Shown here one piece after another: positions 19,108-27,224 of a DNA stretch of 64,000 nt. This DNA is from Acrocarpospora macrocephala (lineage in GTDB: Bacteria; Actinomycetota; Actinomycetes; Streptosporangiales; Streptosporangiaceae), in the NCBI RefSeq assembly GCF_009687865.1, contig NZ_BLAE01000032.1:62001-126000 (forward strand). The letters run 5' to 3'. The notes under the pieces are model-generated. The model had not been told where the DNA came from and made no database searches. It was given only the letters and a program-made list of their open reading frames with translations. The position numbers and the translations under genes are program-made. The number at the start of each line of letters is the position of its first letter. Positions within the stretch are counted from its first letter, which is position 1.

Positions 19108-19617
19108 ATGCGAAAATCGAGAAAACGGGGCATCAGCGTGCTGGTCACGCTGTTGTTGGCGCTGGCAGGGGCATTAGCGATCAGCTCGCCCGCCGCCGCC
19201 TGGGTTTACTGCAATTCGGTCAGCCTGGTGCAGGGCGGCTACGACGCCGAAACGGTCATTGTCTATCCGACCTACAACGACAACTCGACCAACTGCGACA
19301 TGCGGATCAACGAGCACGGCACCACCGGCCAGCGCGAGGCGATCAGCCAGCTCCAACACAACATCAACGTCTGCTACGGCCCGAACCGCTGGGACCAGGG
19401 AACCCCGCGCGTGACGAACCACCTCACCGTGGACGGCGAGTACGGCCCGCAGACCTACGCCGCCATAAAGGCCGTGCAGCGGCATCTGAATGACCCGGCC
19501 GTCCAGGTGGACGGCTACGCCGGCCCGCAGACCCGCTCCCGAATGCACCACCCCAGCGTCGAGGGCTACTGCATCATGCCGGCCACCGTCCCCTATCCCT
19601 CCATCGTTTCCCCCTGA
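19108..19617 (+). CDS. Secreted peptidoglycan-binding-domain protein
   Basis: A 169-residue protein with a Sec signal peptide (basic start, hydrophobic core, cleavage after about residue 31, SSPAAA). The mature part has a PG_binding_1-like domain, with DGEYGPQTYAAIKAVQRHL and VDGYAGPQTRSRMH matching its repeat signature, and four or more cysteines probably paired outside the cell. There is no catalytic domain. ATG 19108 follows GGAAGG. It probably associates with the cell wall. Confidence 0.85.
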   Translation: MRKSRKRGISVLVTLLLALAGALAISSPAAAWVYCNSVSLVQGGYDAETVIVYPTYNDNSTNCDMRINEHGTTGQREAISQLQHNINVCYGPNRWDQGTPRVTNHLTVDGEYGPQTYAAIKAVQRHLNDPAVQVDGYAGPQTRSRMHHPSVEGYCIMPATVPYPSIVSP

Positions 19618-19680
19618 TCAGCCTTCCCGGAAACCGGCGGGCTCATTAAGAAAGCAAATCCCACATCACCAGGAGCTTCC

Positions 19681-20055
19681 ATGCGAATGGCCAGAACGCT
19701 ATTCAAGTCAGCAATCGCCGTAGCAGCCCTCACCCTTCTCCTGCCAGGGCACGCACACGCCGAAGCGTACGACGAGGACACCTGCTACCTCGGCGCCGGC
19801 TCCACCACATGCACTACCCCCGCCGACGGCGTAGAGGCCCACAACTCCCAGCACTGGGTCCAGGTATACGGTGCCGCCGGCCACATCCTCGTCGTCCGAG
19901 ACAAGGATCCCGGCCACAACAACGCAATCGTCTACAGCGGCAACGGCCAAGGCAGCTGGGTCACCATCTACGGCCTCTACGGCGAAACCTACGTCCTATC
20001 CGCCGCCAACTACAGCGGCGTCCCCGGTTACGTCCGCATCCGCAATTACACCTGA
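19681..20055 (+). CDS. Small secreted protein of unknown function
   Basis: A 124-residue protein with a signal peptide ending HAHAEA (cleavage near residue 27). The mature part of about 97 residues has two cysteines (CYLGAGSTTC) and Gly/Tyr-rich beta-strand-like segments such as SWVTIYGLYGETYVLSA. AGGAG lies a few bases before the ATG. I recognise no family. It follows the peptidoglycan-binding gene by about 60 bases and may be co-transcribed with it. Confidence 0.75.
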   Translation: MRMARTLFKSAIAVAALTLLLPGHAHAEAYDEDTCYLGAGSTTCTTPADGVEAHNSQHWVQVYGAAGHILVVRDKDPGHNNAIVYSGNGQGSWVTIYGLYGETYVLSAANYSGVPGYVRIRNYT

Positions 20056-20136
20056 CACCAACGCGCCCGTTTGAGATAGCCGGGGCTTGAGTACGTCCTC
20101 CGGCCCTCCAACGCAGGTGCCCCACACCGCACAAAG

Positions 20137-20178
20137 CCGGCCCTGGCCGCCATCGAAACCGATCGGCGCCAGGGCCGG
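20137..20178 (+). terminator. Long stem-loop, probable terminator
   Basis: Perfect 11-bp arms CCGGCCCTGGC (20137-20147) and GCCAGGGCCGG (20168-20178) enclose further inner pairing (ATCG-AAAC-CGAT). There is no T-run. The position about 80 bases after the small secreted gene suits a GC-rich actinobacterial terminator. Confidence 0.65.
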
Positions 20179-20296
20179 ATCGGGTACGGCGCCACACAAG
20201 ATGGCGCACTTGTTGACGATCGCGCTCGGCGCGTGGACTCGATCCGCCGACAGTACCGACCTTGTCGTAATCACCTGCCGATGCTTAAGTGTTCGG

Positions 20297-20596
20297 GTGA
20301 GTCGCGAATCGGATATCGAACATGCTCAGGCGAAGACGGGCCCGGCAGGCGGCAGGAATTACATCAGGCTGGCTCTTGTCCTGGGCGCCGTCCCCCTTCT
20401 ACTCGCCAACTGGTTCATTGTTGGCATGATCCTAGGACACGACTGCGTCTCCCTATATGAGGGTGGCAATATAACGGAATGTGGTGGCGGGCTTTCGGAG
20501 GAAGAAGTGCTCGCAACATCGGGACTGGTCGCACTGGTGATACTCGTCATCCAGATAGGACTGATCGTCCGGGTGATCCGATCCGGCCCGCGGTGA
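20297..20596 (+). CDS. Small membrane protein of unknown function, two TM segments
   Basis: A 99-residue product from GTG 20297 with two hydrophobic helices (IRLALVLGAVPLLLANWFIVGMIL and TSGLVALVILVIQIGLIVRVI). The loop between them has two cysteines (DCVSLYEGGNITEC). The frame is open further upstream, but that part has non-genic composition. No strong ribosome binding site is visible, so start and even reality are uncertain. No family recognised. Confidence 0.45.
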   Translation: MSRESDIEHAQAKTGPAGGRNYIRLALVLGAVPLLLANWFIVGMILGHDCVSLYEGGNITECGGGLSEEEVLATSGLVALVILVIQIGLIVRVIRSGPR

Positions 20597-20653
20597 GAGG
20601 TTGCATGGCCGACGACGGCGCACCTTGGCCGGGCAATCGCTAAACGGCCGGAT

Positions 20654-21583
20654 TCACTGTCGATAAGTATTGCGGGTGTAGTCGAGGCTGAAGGTGCCCA
20701 GGTTGCCGAAGTACATCGCGGTCAGGTAGGCGGGATCCGTGGCGATGACGCCGGGCTGCAGGTCGCTGCCGTCGTTGAAGTCGTCCCAGGCCCACGGTGC
20801 GTGTGCGGCGTTGTCCGTGCCGTTGTCGCCGGCGAAGGTCCCCCAGGAGGCGTACGGCTGCGGGTCGTTGCGGCGCTCCCATAGGCCGCCGGGGCCGAAG
20901 ATGTCGACCAGTTGGTAGGCGACTGACCGGTCGTTGCCGCCGGAGGGCACCTCACCGCCGCCGCGGCTGGGGAAGTAGACGATGCCGTCGCCTCCGGGGA
21001 AGCTGCCGCCGTTCCATGCCTTGCAGCCGTGTCCCTTGGTCTCCTGGAAGCTCGTCGGGTGCTGCTCGCCGTCCCAGGGCTGCGTGATCAGCGTGGCGTC
21101 GATGTTCTCGCGTCCGTTGGTGAACGGGCTGCCCGCCGGCGTGTAGGAGTAGAAGTTGTCGTGGGACAGGGTGACCATGGCCTGGAGCGTGCCGTATGCG
21201 CTGCCATCCTTGTACACCGTGAGCAGTAGGCCTTCCATGTCGTTCTCGTGCGAACCGAGCAGCTTCCAGTCCCGGGCATGGAAGTAGCCGTAGATGATGA
21301 ACCAGTGCGTGCCGGTCTCCACCACCGAGTAGTAGACCGTGCCCACCAGGCGTGCGGCGTTCGCGTCAAGGTTGTCCCAGTTGTTGCGCGTGTTCCAGTC
21401 ACCGTCGTAATCGACGGACGCCAGATAATCGGCGATGTACTTGGAAGACGCACTGTCCTGATAGTGGATCGGCGCCCACCGATAGGCGAGGTCCGCATCA
21501 CTCGCCGCAGCATGTGCGGGCATCGGCGTCGCCGATAACAATAACGCCGTTGTGACCAGTCCCGCGATCCAGCGTCGTGCCAT
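20654..21583 (-). CDS. Secreted protein of unknown function
   Basis: A 309-residue protein with a clear signal peptide (MARRWIAGLVTTALLLSATPMPAHA, written in parts: basic MARRW, hydrophobic core, PAHA cleavage). The mature part is rich in Trp, Tyr and Asp (YRWAPIHYQD, VDYDGDWNTRNNWDN, THWFIIYGYFHARDW, HENDMEGLLLTVYKDG). The conserved-looking His/Asp/Glu residues could be a metal or active site, but no family can be named safely. ATG 21583 has GGAGGAAG at ideal distance. It is convergent with the small membrane gene. Confidence 0.7.
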   Translation of the reverse strand: MARRWIAGLVTTALLLSATPMPAHAAASDADLAYRWAPIHYQDSASSKYIADYLASVDYDGDWNTRNNWDNLDANAARLVGTVYYSVVETGTHWFIIYGYFHARDWKLLGSHENDMEGLLLTVYKDGSAYGTLQAMVTLSHDNFYSYTPAGSPFTNGRENIDATLITQPWDGEQHPTSFQETKGHGCKAWNGGSFPGGDGIVYFPSRGGGEVPSGGNDRSVAYQLVDIFGPGGLWERRNDPQPYASWGTFAGDNGTDNAAHAPWAWDDFNDGSDLQPGVIATDPAYLTAMYFGNLGTFSLDYTRNTYRQ

Positions 21584-22176
21584 GTCTTCCTCCTGTGGCT
21601 GGGGGGGGTTCCGGCGGAACGCTAATCGCGACTCCTGACCTCGGGAAGGTGCTGCCATCAGGCTTCATCTGGTAATAACCGGCTTGTCATCTGAATGTGG
21701 TGAAGATTGTCAAGGCCGGGCGCGAAATTCCGTGAACGAACTAGGCGAGTAAGTCCTGAGTTTGCTTTGAAGCGGACTTCGTGACGACAGACGACCGAGA
21801 TTGCCGACAAGCCGTGGACGGCCACCCAGTCACTCGCGGTCGGCAACGCATCTGGACGGCGCCGGTGCTGTTAGTTCATCCGTGCAGGTCGCAGGCATGA
21901 TCGGGTGTCCGCATGCGCCGAGCCAGGGATCACAGGCAGCTTCCGCGGGACGGTGATGCGTCGGCATGCCGTGCGAGGCGCGACCAAGACGTAGTCCCAG
22001 ACATGGTTCGCCGAATGCTCGGTCTGGGCGAGCAAACGCATGCTTGACGATCAGGGCGATACGCGATCTCTTAGGTGAAGCGGCTGGGCCTTGTGGAGAT
22101 CTTGACGCCATCGGCGCGGCATGTTGTGATCCAGGCATTCGTTATTTCATACTTGTTTAGTAGGAAATGAGGAGTT
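21584..22176. other. Intergenic region without a recognisable gene
   Basis: About 590 bases between divergent secreted-protein genes. Composition is less GC-rich than in the flanks. Short open frames exist on both strands but none has coding-like composition plus a ribosome binding site. It presumably holds the two promoters; an AT-richer patch (TTATTTCATACTTGTTTAG) lies just before the SGNH gene. Confidence 0.5.
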
Positions 22177-23430
22177 GTGAGGGTTCTCCGCCGTGCGGCC
22201 GCGATGGCCGCGCTTCTGCTGGGCGCGGTCGGCATCCAAGTCGTCCAGGGCGGAGCGGCCCAAGCGGCCCTGCCTACTGCGGCCGTCGCGCTCGGCGACA
22301 GCTTCATCAGCGGGGAGGGCGCGGGGGACTACCAGCCTGTCGTTGACGCCTCCGGGACGGCACAGGCCTTCCCCGGCTGGTCGGCGGCCAACAGTAACGC
22401 CTATTTCTGCCACCGGTCGGCGAACGCCTCGTTATTCAAGGCGTCACTCCCGGGCATCCAGGACCGCTTCAACCTCGCGTGCTCCGGCGGCCAGCCCGCC
22501 GACATCGCCAACCCCTCCAGCGCCCGCGCCAATGGTCGCTCCGTCGCCTCGCAACTCGACCAGCTACGCGCCGTCGCCCAGACCCACGACATCGACGTCG
22601 TCCTCATCGGCCTCGGCTCCAACAACACCCAGTTCACCTTCGGCGACGTGGCCACGCTGTGCGCCAACCGCTTCATCGCCGACGCCTGGACGGGCTGGTG
22701 GGAGTTCTGGGCCTACCTGAACGGCGAGGTGCCGCAGGAGCCCTGCACCGTCTCGGACCTGGCCACCGACGCCGAGGTCGCCGCCGCCACCACCGAGACC
22801 ACCGCCGCGCTGCGCCAGATCCTCGACACCCTCGCCCAGATCGACGCCGACGGCGCCCACCTTGTAGTCCTGCAGACCTACACCAACCCGCTGCCGCTCG
22901 ACGTCGCCCCGCAGTACCGGGACGAGGACGGCCGTACCGACACCCGAGACAAGTTCCGCGCTCTCGGCGCCGAGCGGTACGCCGCCGGCTGCCCGATCCA
23001 CCGCGCGAGCCTCGCCCCCGGGCACATGTTCTCCCAGAACCTCGGCTCCCTGGTCGAGAACGCCTACACCACGCTGGCGGCCGAGCGTCCGGCGGCCGAC
23101 CTGCGCGTGCTGGACGTCCAGAAGGCCTTCGACGGGGCCCGGCTCTGCGAGAACCCCGGCAGCCCGACAGGCGTACTCGCCACGCCGGTCCGGGTGCAGG
23201 ACGGGCCGTCCGGCACGTTCATCACCAGCCTGTCCGGCTGGGAAAAGATCGGCATCCAGCGGCTGGCGAACACCTGCGTCACCTACTTCCAGACCTGCCA
23301 GGAGTCGTGGCACCCCAACGCCGCGGGCCACACCGTCCTCGGCCAGTGCCTGACCGGCGCCCTCACCGCCGCGCCCCGCACGATCGTCACGTGCGCCCGT
23401 AACGCGAACGGCACGCTCACCTTCTCCTGA
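22177..23430 (+). CDS. Secreted SGNH/GDSL-family hydrolase
   Basis: A 417-residue protein with a signal peptide (cleavage near residue 31, AAQAAL). SGNH block I is GDSFISGEGAG with nucleophile S42, block III is IGLGSNNTQF, and block V is SWHPNAAGH with the catalytic His. Several cysteines suggest an extracellular, disulfide-bonded fold. GTG 22177 is preceded by GAGGAG at a short distance. It is probably a lipase or esterase; the substrate is unknown. Confidence 0.85.
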   Translation: MRVLRRAAAMAALLLGAVGIQVVQGGAAQAALPTAAVALGDSFISGEGAGDYQPVVDASGTAQAFPGWSAANSNAYFCHRSANASLFKASLPGIQDRFNLACSGGQPADIANPSSARANGRSVASQLDQLRAVAQTHDIDVVLIGLGSNNTQFTFGDVATLCANRFIADAWTGWWEFWAYLNGEVPQEPCTVSDLATDAEVAAATTETTAALRQILDTLAQIDADGAHLVVLQTYTNPLPLDVAPQYRDEDGRTDTRDKFRALGAERYAAGCPIHRASLAPGHMFSQNLGSLVENAYTTLAAERPAADLRVLDVQKAFDGARLCENPGSPTGVLATPVRVQDGPSGTFITSLSGWEKIGIQRLANTCVTYFQTCQESWHPNAAGHTVLGQCLTGALTAAPRTIVTCARNANGTLTFS

Positions 23431-23470
23431 CGCCCAGGCGGCGTCGGGTCATCGAGGTCGAGCGTGTCAG

Positions 23471-23953
23471 CTACTGGAGTCCGGCGCGGACGGACGTGAT
23501 GCGCTGGGTGTTGAAGCCGAGCCAGTGCATCCGGCCCACGTAGCGCGCGTGTTCGACCTTGAGGCAGCGGTCCATGATGACCGTCGCGCCGCCGTCCGCC
23601 GCGATCCGCGCGCCCTCCTCGTTGATCACGCCGAACTGGCACCAGAGGGCACCGGCGTGGATCGCCACGGTCTCCCGCGCGATCCCCGGCAGCGCGTCCG
23701 GCGCGCGGAAGACGTTCACGAGGTCCACTGGCACGGGTACGTCCAGCAGGCTCGCGTAGCACGTCTCTCCGAGGATCTGCTTCTCGCGGGGATTCACGGG
23801 GATCACGCGGTAGCCGTGCCGCTTGAGGTAGTAGCCGACGAAGTAGCTGGCTCGCAACTCGTTGTTCGACAGGCCCACGATCGCGATAGTCCTCGCGCTG
23901 TGGAGCACGCGTTGGATCGTCAACGGGTCCTGGTAGTGCCCGAGATCGGTCAT
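23471..23953 (-). CDS. CoA-binding domain protein (YccU family)
   Basis: A 160-residue single Rossmann domain: IAIVGLSNNELRASYFVGYYLKRHGYRVIPVNP, then FRAPDALPGI, GALWCQFGVINEEG and VIMDRCLKVEHAR, as in stand-alone CoA-binding proteins. Its ATG overlaps the metY stop by four bases, so it is the third gene of the met operon. The role is unknown; the family may use CoA or NAD. Confidence 0.88.
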   Translation of the reverse strand: MTDLGHYQDPLTIQRVLHSARTIAIVGLSNNELRASYFVGYYLKRHGYRVIPVNPREKQILGETCYASLLDVPVPVDLVNVFRAPDALPGIARETVAIHAGALWCQFGVINEEGARIAADGGATVIMDRCLKVEHARYVGRMHWLGFNTQRITSVRAGLQ

Positions 23954-25278
23954 CCGCTCGCCACCTCTTTCCCCACGTGGGCGAAACCCTGCTCCAGGTC
24001 CCAGATCAGATCATCGACGGACTCGGTGCCCACCGACAGCCGTACTGTCCCCGGCGCGATGCCGGCGGCCCGGAGTTCGTCGTCGTTCAGCTGGCGGTGC
24101 GTCGTGCTGGCGGGGTGGATGATCAGGCTCTTCGCGTCGCCGACGTTCGCCAGGTGGGACCAGAGCGTCACGCCGCGGATGAGGTCCTGCCCGCCGGCTC
24201 GGCCACCGGCGCAGTCGAACGAGAACACCGCGCCGGCACCAAGCGGCAGATACTTCTCCACGAGTGGCCGGTATCCGCTCGACGGCAGGCCGGGGTAGGT
24301 GACATTCGCCGCCAGCTCGTGCGACTCGACGAACGCCGCGACCGCCCGGGCGTTCTCGACGTGGCGTTCCATCCGCAGCGACAGCGTCTCGAGCCCTTGC
24401 AGGAACAAGAACGCGTTGAGCGGCGCGAGCGCCGCGCCGAGATCGCGCAGGGTCTCGGCGCGCAGCTTCATCAGATAGCCGTAGGTCCCGAACGTCTCGT
24501 GGAACTGCAGCCCGTGGTAGGCCGGCGACGGATCCGCGACCACGGGGAACCGCCCGTTGGACCAGTTGAACGTGCCGGCCTCGACGACGACCCCGCCGAT
24601 GCTCGTGCCGTGGCCGCCGATGAACTTGGTCGCCGAGTGGATCACGATGTCGGCGCCCCATTCGATCGGGCGGCACAGGTACGGCGTCGCGAACGTGTTG
24701 TCCACGATCAGCGGCAGCTCGTGCTCGTGCGCGATGGCCGCCACGGTCTCGATGTCCAGCACGTTCCCGGCAGGGTTGCCGATCGTCTCACCGAAGAAGG
24801 CCTTCGTGTTCGGGCGGACGGCTTTCCGCCATGCGTCCGGATCGTCGGGATCGACCCACGTCAGTTCGACGCTCATCTTGCGCAGCAGGTGCTTGAGCTG
24901 GTTCACCGTCCCGCCGTACAGCGCCGAGGACGAGACGACGTGGTCGCCCGGCTGCAGCAGCGTGAAGAGCGCGGCCGCCTGCGCGGCGATCCCGCTGGCG
25001 AACGCCACCGCGCCGCAGCCGCCCTCGAGGTTCGCCACGCGCTCCTCGAACACCGCGACGGTCGGGTTCATGATGCGCGAGTACGTGTTCCCGTACTCCT
25101 GCAGGTTGAAGTACGCCGCCGCCGATTCCGGGTCTTCGAACACGTAGCTGGTCGTCTGGAAGATCGGCACCGCACGTGCGCCCGTGTTCGGGTCGGGCCG
25201 TTGCCCGGCATGCAGCTGCCGTGTCTCGAATCCGAACGCGCGGGCTTCTTCGGCGCGGGGGAACTTGTCGGTCACCAA
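23950..25278 (-). CDS. metY: O-acetylhomoserine aminocarboxypropyltransferase (sulfhydrylase)
   Basis: A 442-residue Cys/Met metabolism PLP enzyme. The PLP lysine is in SATKFIGGHG. Other family motifs are FETRQLHAGQ near the N-terminus, SRIMNPT, EGGCGAVAFASGIAAQ, DNTFATPYLCRP and VRLSVGTESVDDLIWDLEQG. It converts O-acetylhomoserine and sulfide to homocysteine. It is encoded 16 bases after metX, which supplies its substrate, and is translationally coupled to the CoA-binding gene. Confidence 0.93.
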   Translation of the reverse strand: MVTDKFPRAEEARAFGFETRQLHAGQRPDPNTGARAVPIFQTTSYVFEDPESAAAYFNLQEYGNTYSRIMNPTVAVFEERVANLEGGCGAVAFASGIAAQAAALFTLLQPGDHVVSSSALYGGTVNQLKHLLRKMSVELTWVDPDDPDAWRKAVRPNTKAFFGETIGNPAGNVLDIETVAAIAHEHELPLIVDNTFATPYLCRPIEWGADIVIHSATKFIGGHGTSIGGVVVEAGTFNWSNGRFPVVADPSPAYHGLQFHETFGTYGYLMKLRAETLRDLGAALAPLNAFLFLQGLETLSLRMERHVENARAVAAFVESHELAANVTYPGLPSSGYRPLVEKYLPLGAGAVFSFDCAGGRAGGQDLIRGVTLWSHLANVGDAKSLIIHPASTTHRQLNDDELRAAGIAPGTVRLSVGTESVDDLIWDLEQGFAHVGKEVASG

Positions 25279-25294
25279 AACCTCTTCCTCGACG

Positions 25295-26518
25295 TCACTC
25301 GCCGGCCCTGCCCTCGGCCAGAAAGCGGCGGATAATGGGCGTCTGACGCGCTTCCTCGAGCAGGAAGCAGTCGTGCCCGTACGGCGCCTCGATCAGCTGG
25401 AACTCGACCGGCTTGCCGAGAGCGCGAAGTGCGTCTTCGATCTCCCTCGACGCGGACGGCGGGTACAGCCAGTCGGAGCTGAACGCGATCAGCAGCGTCC
25501 GCGCCGAGACGTGTTCGAGGGCCCGCGCGAGTGATCCGCCGCCGTGCTGCCGCGCGAGATCGAAATAGGTCAGCGCCCGTGACGTGAAGAGATAGGTGTT
25601 GGCGTCGAAGCGCTTGACGAACGAGTCGGCCTGGTGGCGCAGGTAGCTTTCGACCTCGAACTCCGGTTCGGTGATCGTGTGGCGGATGTCGTCGGCGAAC
25701 TGCAGCCGCCGGCCGAACCTGTCGCTCAGCGCCGGTGCGGACAGGTACGTGACGTGGCCCACCATCCGCGCCACGCCCATGCCGGCGTCGGGTGCGCGGC
25801 CGGTGCCGTAGTAGTGGCCGCCCTGCCAGGCGGGATCGCCCATGATGGCGTTACGCGCGATCGCGTTCCAGGCCACGCCCTGCGGGTGCAGGGCGTGCGT
25901 GCTGGCGATCGCCACGATGGCATCGACCTGATCAGGGAACAGGATCGCCCACTGCAACGCCTGCATCCCGCCGAGCGAGCCACCGGCCACCGCCGCGAGC
26001 CGCTCGATACCCAGGACGTCCAGGAACGCCCGCTCGGTGCGTACCATGTCCGCGACCGTGATGACGGGGAAGTCGGATCCGTACGGCCTGCCGGTCGCCG
26101 GGTCGATCGACGACGGCCCCGTCGTCCCGCTACAGCCGCCGAGCAGGTTCGTGGAGACGACGAAGTAGCGGTCGGTGTCGAACGCCTTGCCGGGGCCGAT
26201 CATCCCGTCCCACCAGCCGAGCCCGCTGCCGGCTGCGCCGTCGCGGTCCGCCGCCCCGAACCCGTCGCGAGTGCTGGCCTGAGGCGGCGTCTTCGCGAAG
26301 CCGGCCGCGTGGGCGTCGCCGCTGAGCGCATGGCACACCAGGATGACGTTGTCACGCGCGGGGGAGAGGGTGCCGTAGGTCTCGTACGCCACCCGGATCG
26401 GGTGCAGTGCCTGCCCGCAGTCCAGCCGCACTGGTTCCGGCAGGTCGAGGTACCGCGTTTCAACGCTGCCGACCGAGCCGGCGGGGAACGTCGAAGCCGG
26501 CACCATGGGGGGAAGCAT
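25295..26518 (-). CDS. metX: Homoserine O-acetyltransferase
   Basis: A 407-residue alpha/beta-hydrolase-fold acyltransferase. The nucleophile elbow is GGSLGGMQALQWA; the acid is in FSSDWLYPPS and the histidine in APYGHDCFLLE, completing the Ser-Asp-His triad. It acetylates homoserine with acetyl-CoA in methionine biosynthesis; substrate choice between acetyl- and succinyl-CoA is assigned by the metY partner. ATG 26518 lacks a ribosome binding site but sits a few bases after a candidate -10 (leaderless); ATG 26506 is the alternative. Confidence 0.92.
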   Translation of the reverse strand: MLPPMVPASTFPAGSVGSVETRYLDLPEPVRLDCGQALHPIRVAYETYGTLSPARDNVILVCHALSGDAHAAGFAKTPPQASTRDGFGAADRDGAAGSGLGWWDGMIGPGKAFDTDRYFVVSTNLLGGCSGTTGPSSIDPATGRPYGSDFPVITVADMVRTERAFLDVLGIERLAAVAGGSLGGMQALQWAILFPDQVDAIVAIASTHALHPQGVAWNAIARNAIMGDPAWQGGHYYGTGRAPDAGMGVARMVGHVTYLSAPALSDRFGRRLQFADDIRHTITEPEFEVESYLRHQADSFVKRFDANTYLFTSRALTYFDLARQHGGGSLARALEHVSARTLLIAFSSDWLYPPSASREIEDALRALGKPVEFQLIEAPYGHDCFLLEEARQTPIIRRFLAEGRAGE

Positions 26519-26571
26519 ACCTAGCCATAGCCCTCATGGCGACGATATTGTCAAGTATTCCGATGGGGAAT
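26519..26571 (-). promoter_or_regulatory. Candidate metX promoter with overlapping inverted repeat ATTCC-N5-GGAAT
   Basis: On the minus strand TTGACA (26554-26549) is followed 19 bases later by TATGGC (26529-26524), which would place the start point at or next to metX ATG 26518. The inverted repeat ATTCC (26557-26561)/GGAAT (26567-26571) abuts the -35 and may serve both metX and divergent osmC. The -10 match is weak. Confidence 0.4.
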
Positions 26572-26662
26572 GCAGAGAAGCCCTGACCCCGGATGGAACG
26601 GGATGGAACGCCCCTACTTGCGAAGGCCGATCCACCACCCCGCATGACGAAAGGGACATTAC

Positions 26663-27211
26663 ATGACCACGATCGACAACGGAGTCAACGTTCAGGCCCT
26701 GCTTGACGCACGTGAGGTGTTGAAGGGCGCACCTGAGGCGGCTCAGTTCACCTGGCGGGCCTCCGCCAAGTGGGAGAACGGCGTCCACAGCACCACGAGG
26801 ATCCAGAACTTCTTCGGCCTCGGGCAGGAGCACAGCCACAAGAGCGAAGCGGTGTTCACCGCCGACCACCCCGAGGTCTTCGCGGCGGAGGACAACGGCA
26901 TCACGCCGATCGAGTACCTCCTCGTCGGCCTGGCGAGCTGCCTGACGGCAGGCGTGGCGTCCGTCGCGCAGAACCGCGGCATCCAGCTGCGCTCGGTCGA
27001 GTCGACGGTCGAAGGCAACCACGACATTCGCGGGATCCTCGGCGCCGACAGCGACGTACGCAACGGCTTCAACGACATCAAGGTGACGTTCACGATCGAC
27101 GCGGACGCCTCGAAGGAGGACATCGAAGCGCTGGTGGCCCAGTCCCAGAAGCGCTCCGCCGTCTTCGACGCACTCACGAACCCCACGAACGTCAGCGTGG
27201 AAGTCGCCTGA
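26663..27211 (+). CDS. OsmC-family protein with a single cysteine
   Basis: A 182-residue OsmC/Ohr-superfamily protein: EYLLVGLASCLTAGVASVAQNRG contains C93, and the C-terminal KRSAVFDALTNPTNVSV matches the family end. C93 is the only cysteine, so the usual second catalytic cysteine is missing and classic thiol peroxidase chemistry is doubtful. It is divergent from metX and followed 13 bases later by a flavoprotein gene. Confidence 0.88.
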   Translation: MTTIDNGVNVQALLDAREVLKGAPEAAQFTWRASAKWENGVHSTTRIQNFFGLGQEHSHKSEAVFTADHPEVFAAEDNGITPIEYLLVGLASCLTAGVASVAQNRGIQLRSVESTVEGNHDIRGILGADSDVRNGFNDIKVTFTIDADASKEDIEALVAQSQKRSAVFDALTNPTNVSVEVA

Positions 27212-27224
27212 GGGAGACCGGACC

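Noticed and set aside
26592-26615. Tandem GGATGGAAC repeat as an operator or CRISPR-like unit
   Set aside because: Only two copies one base apart; too little to support either.
26519-26662. SAM riboswitch upstream of metX
   Set aside because: No SAM-I, SAM-II or SAM-IV core could be found and the space before the metX start is only a few bases if the visible promoter is used.
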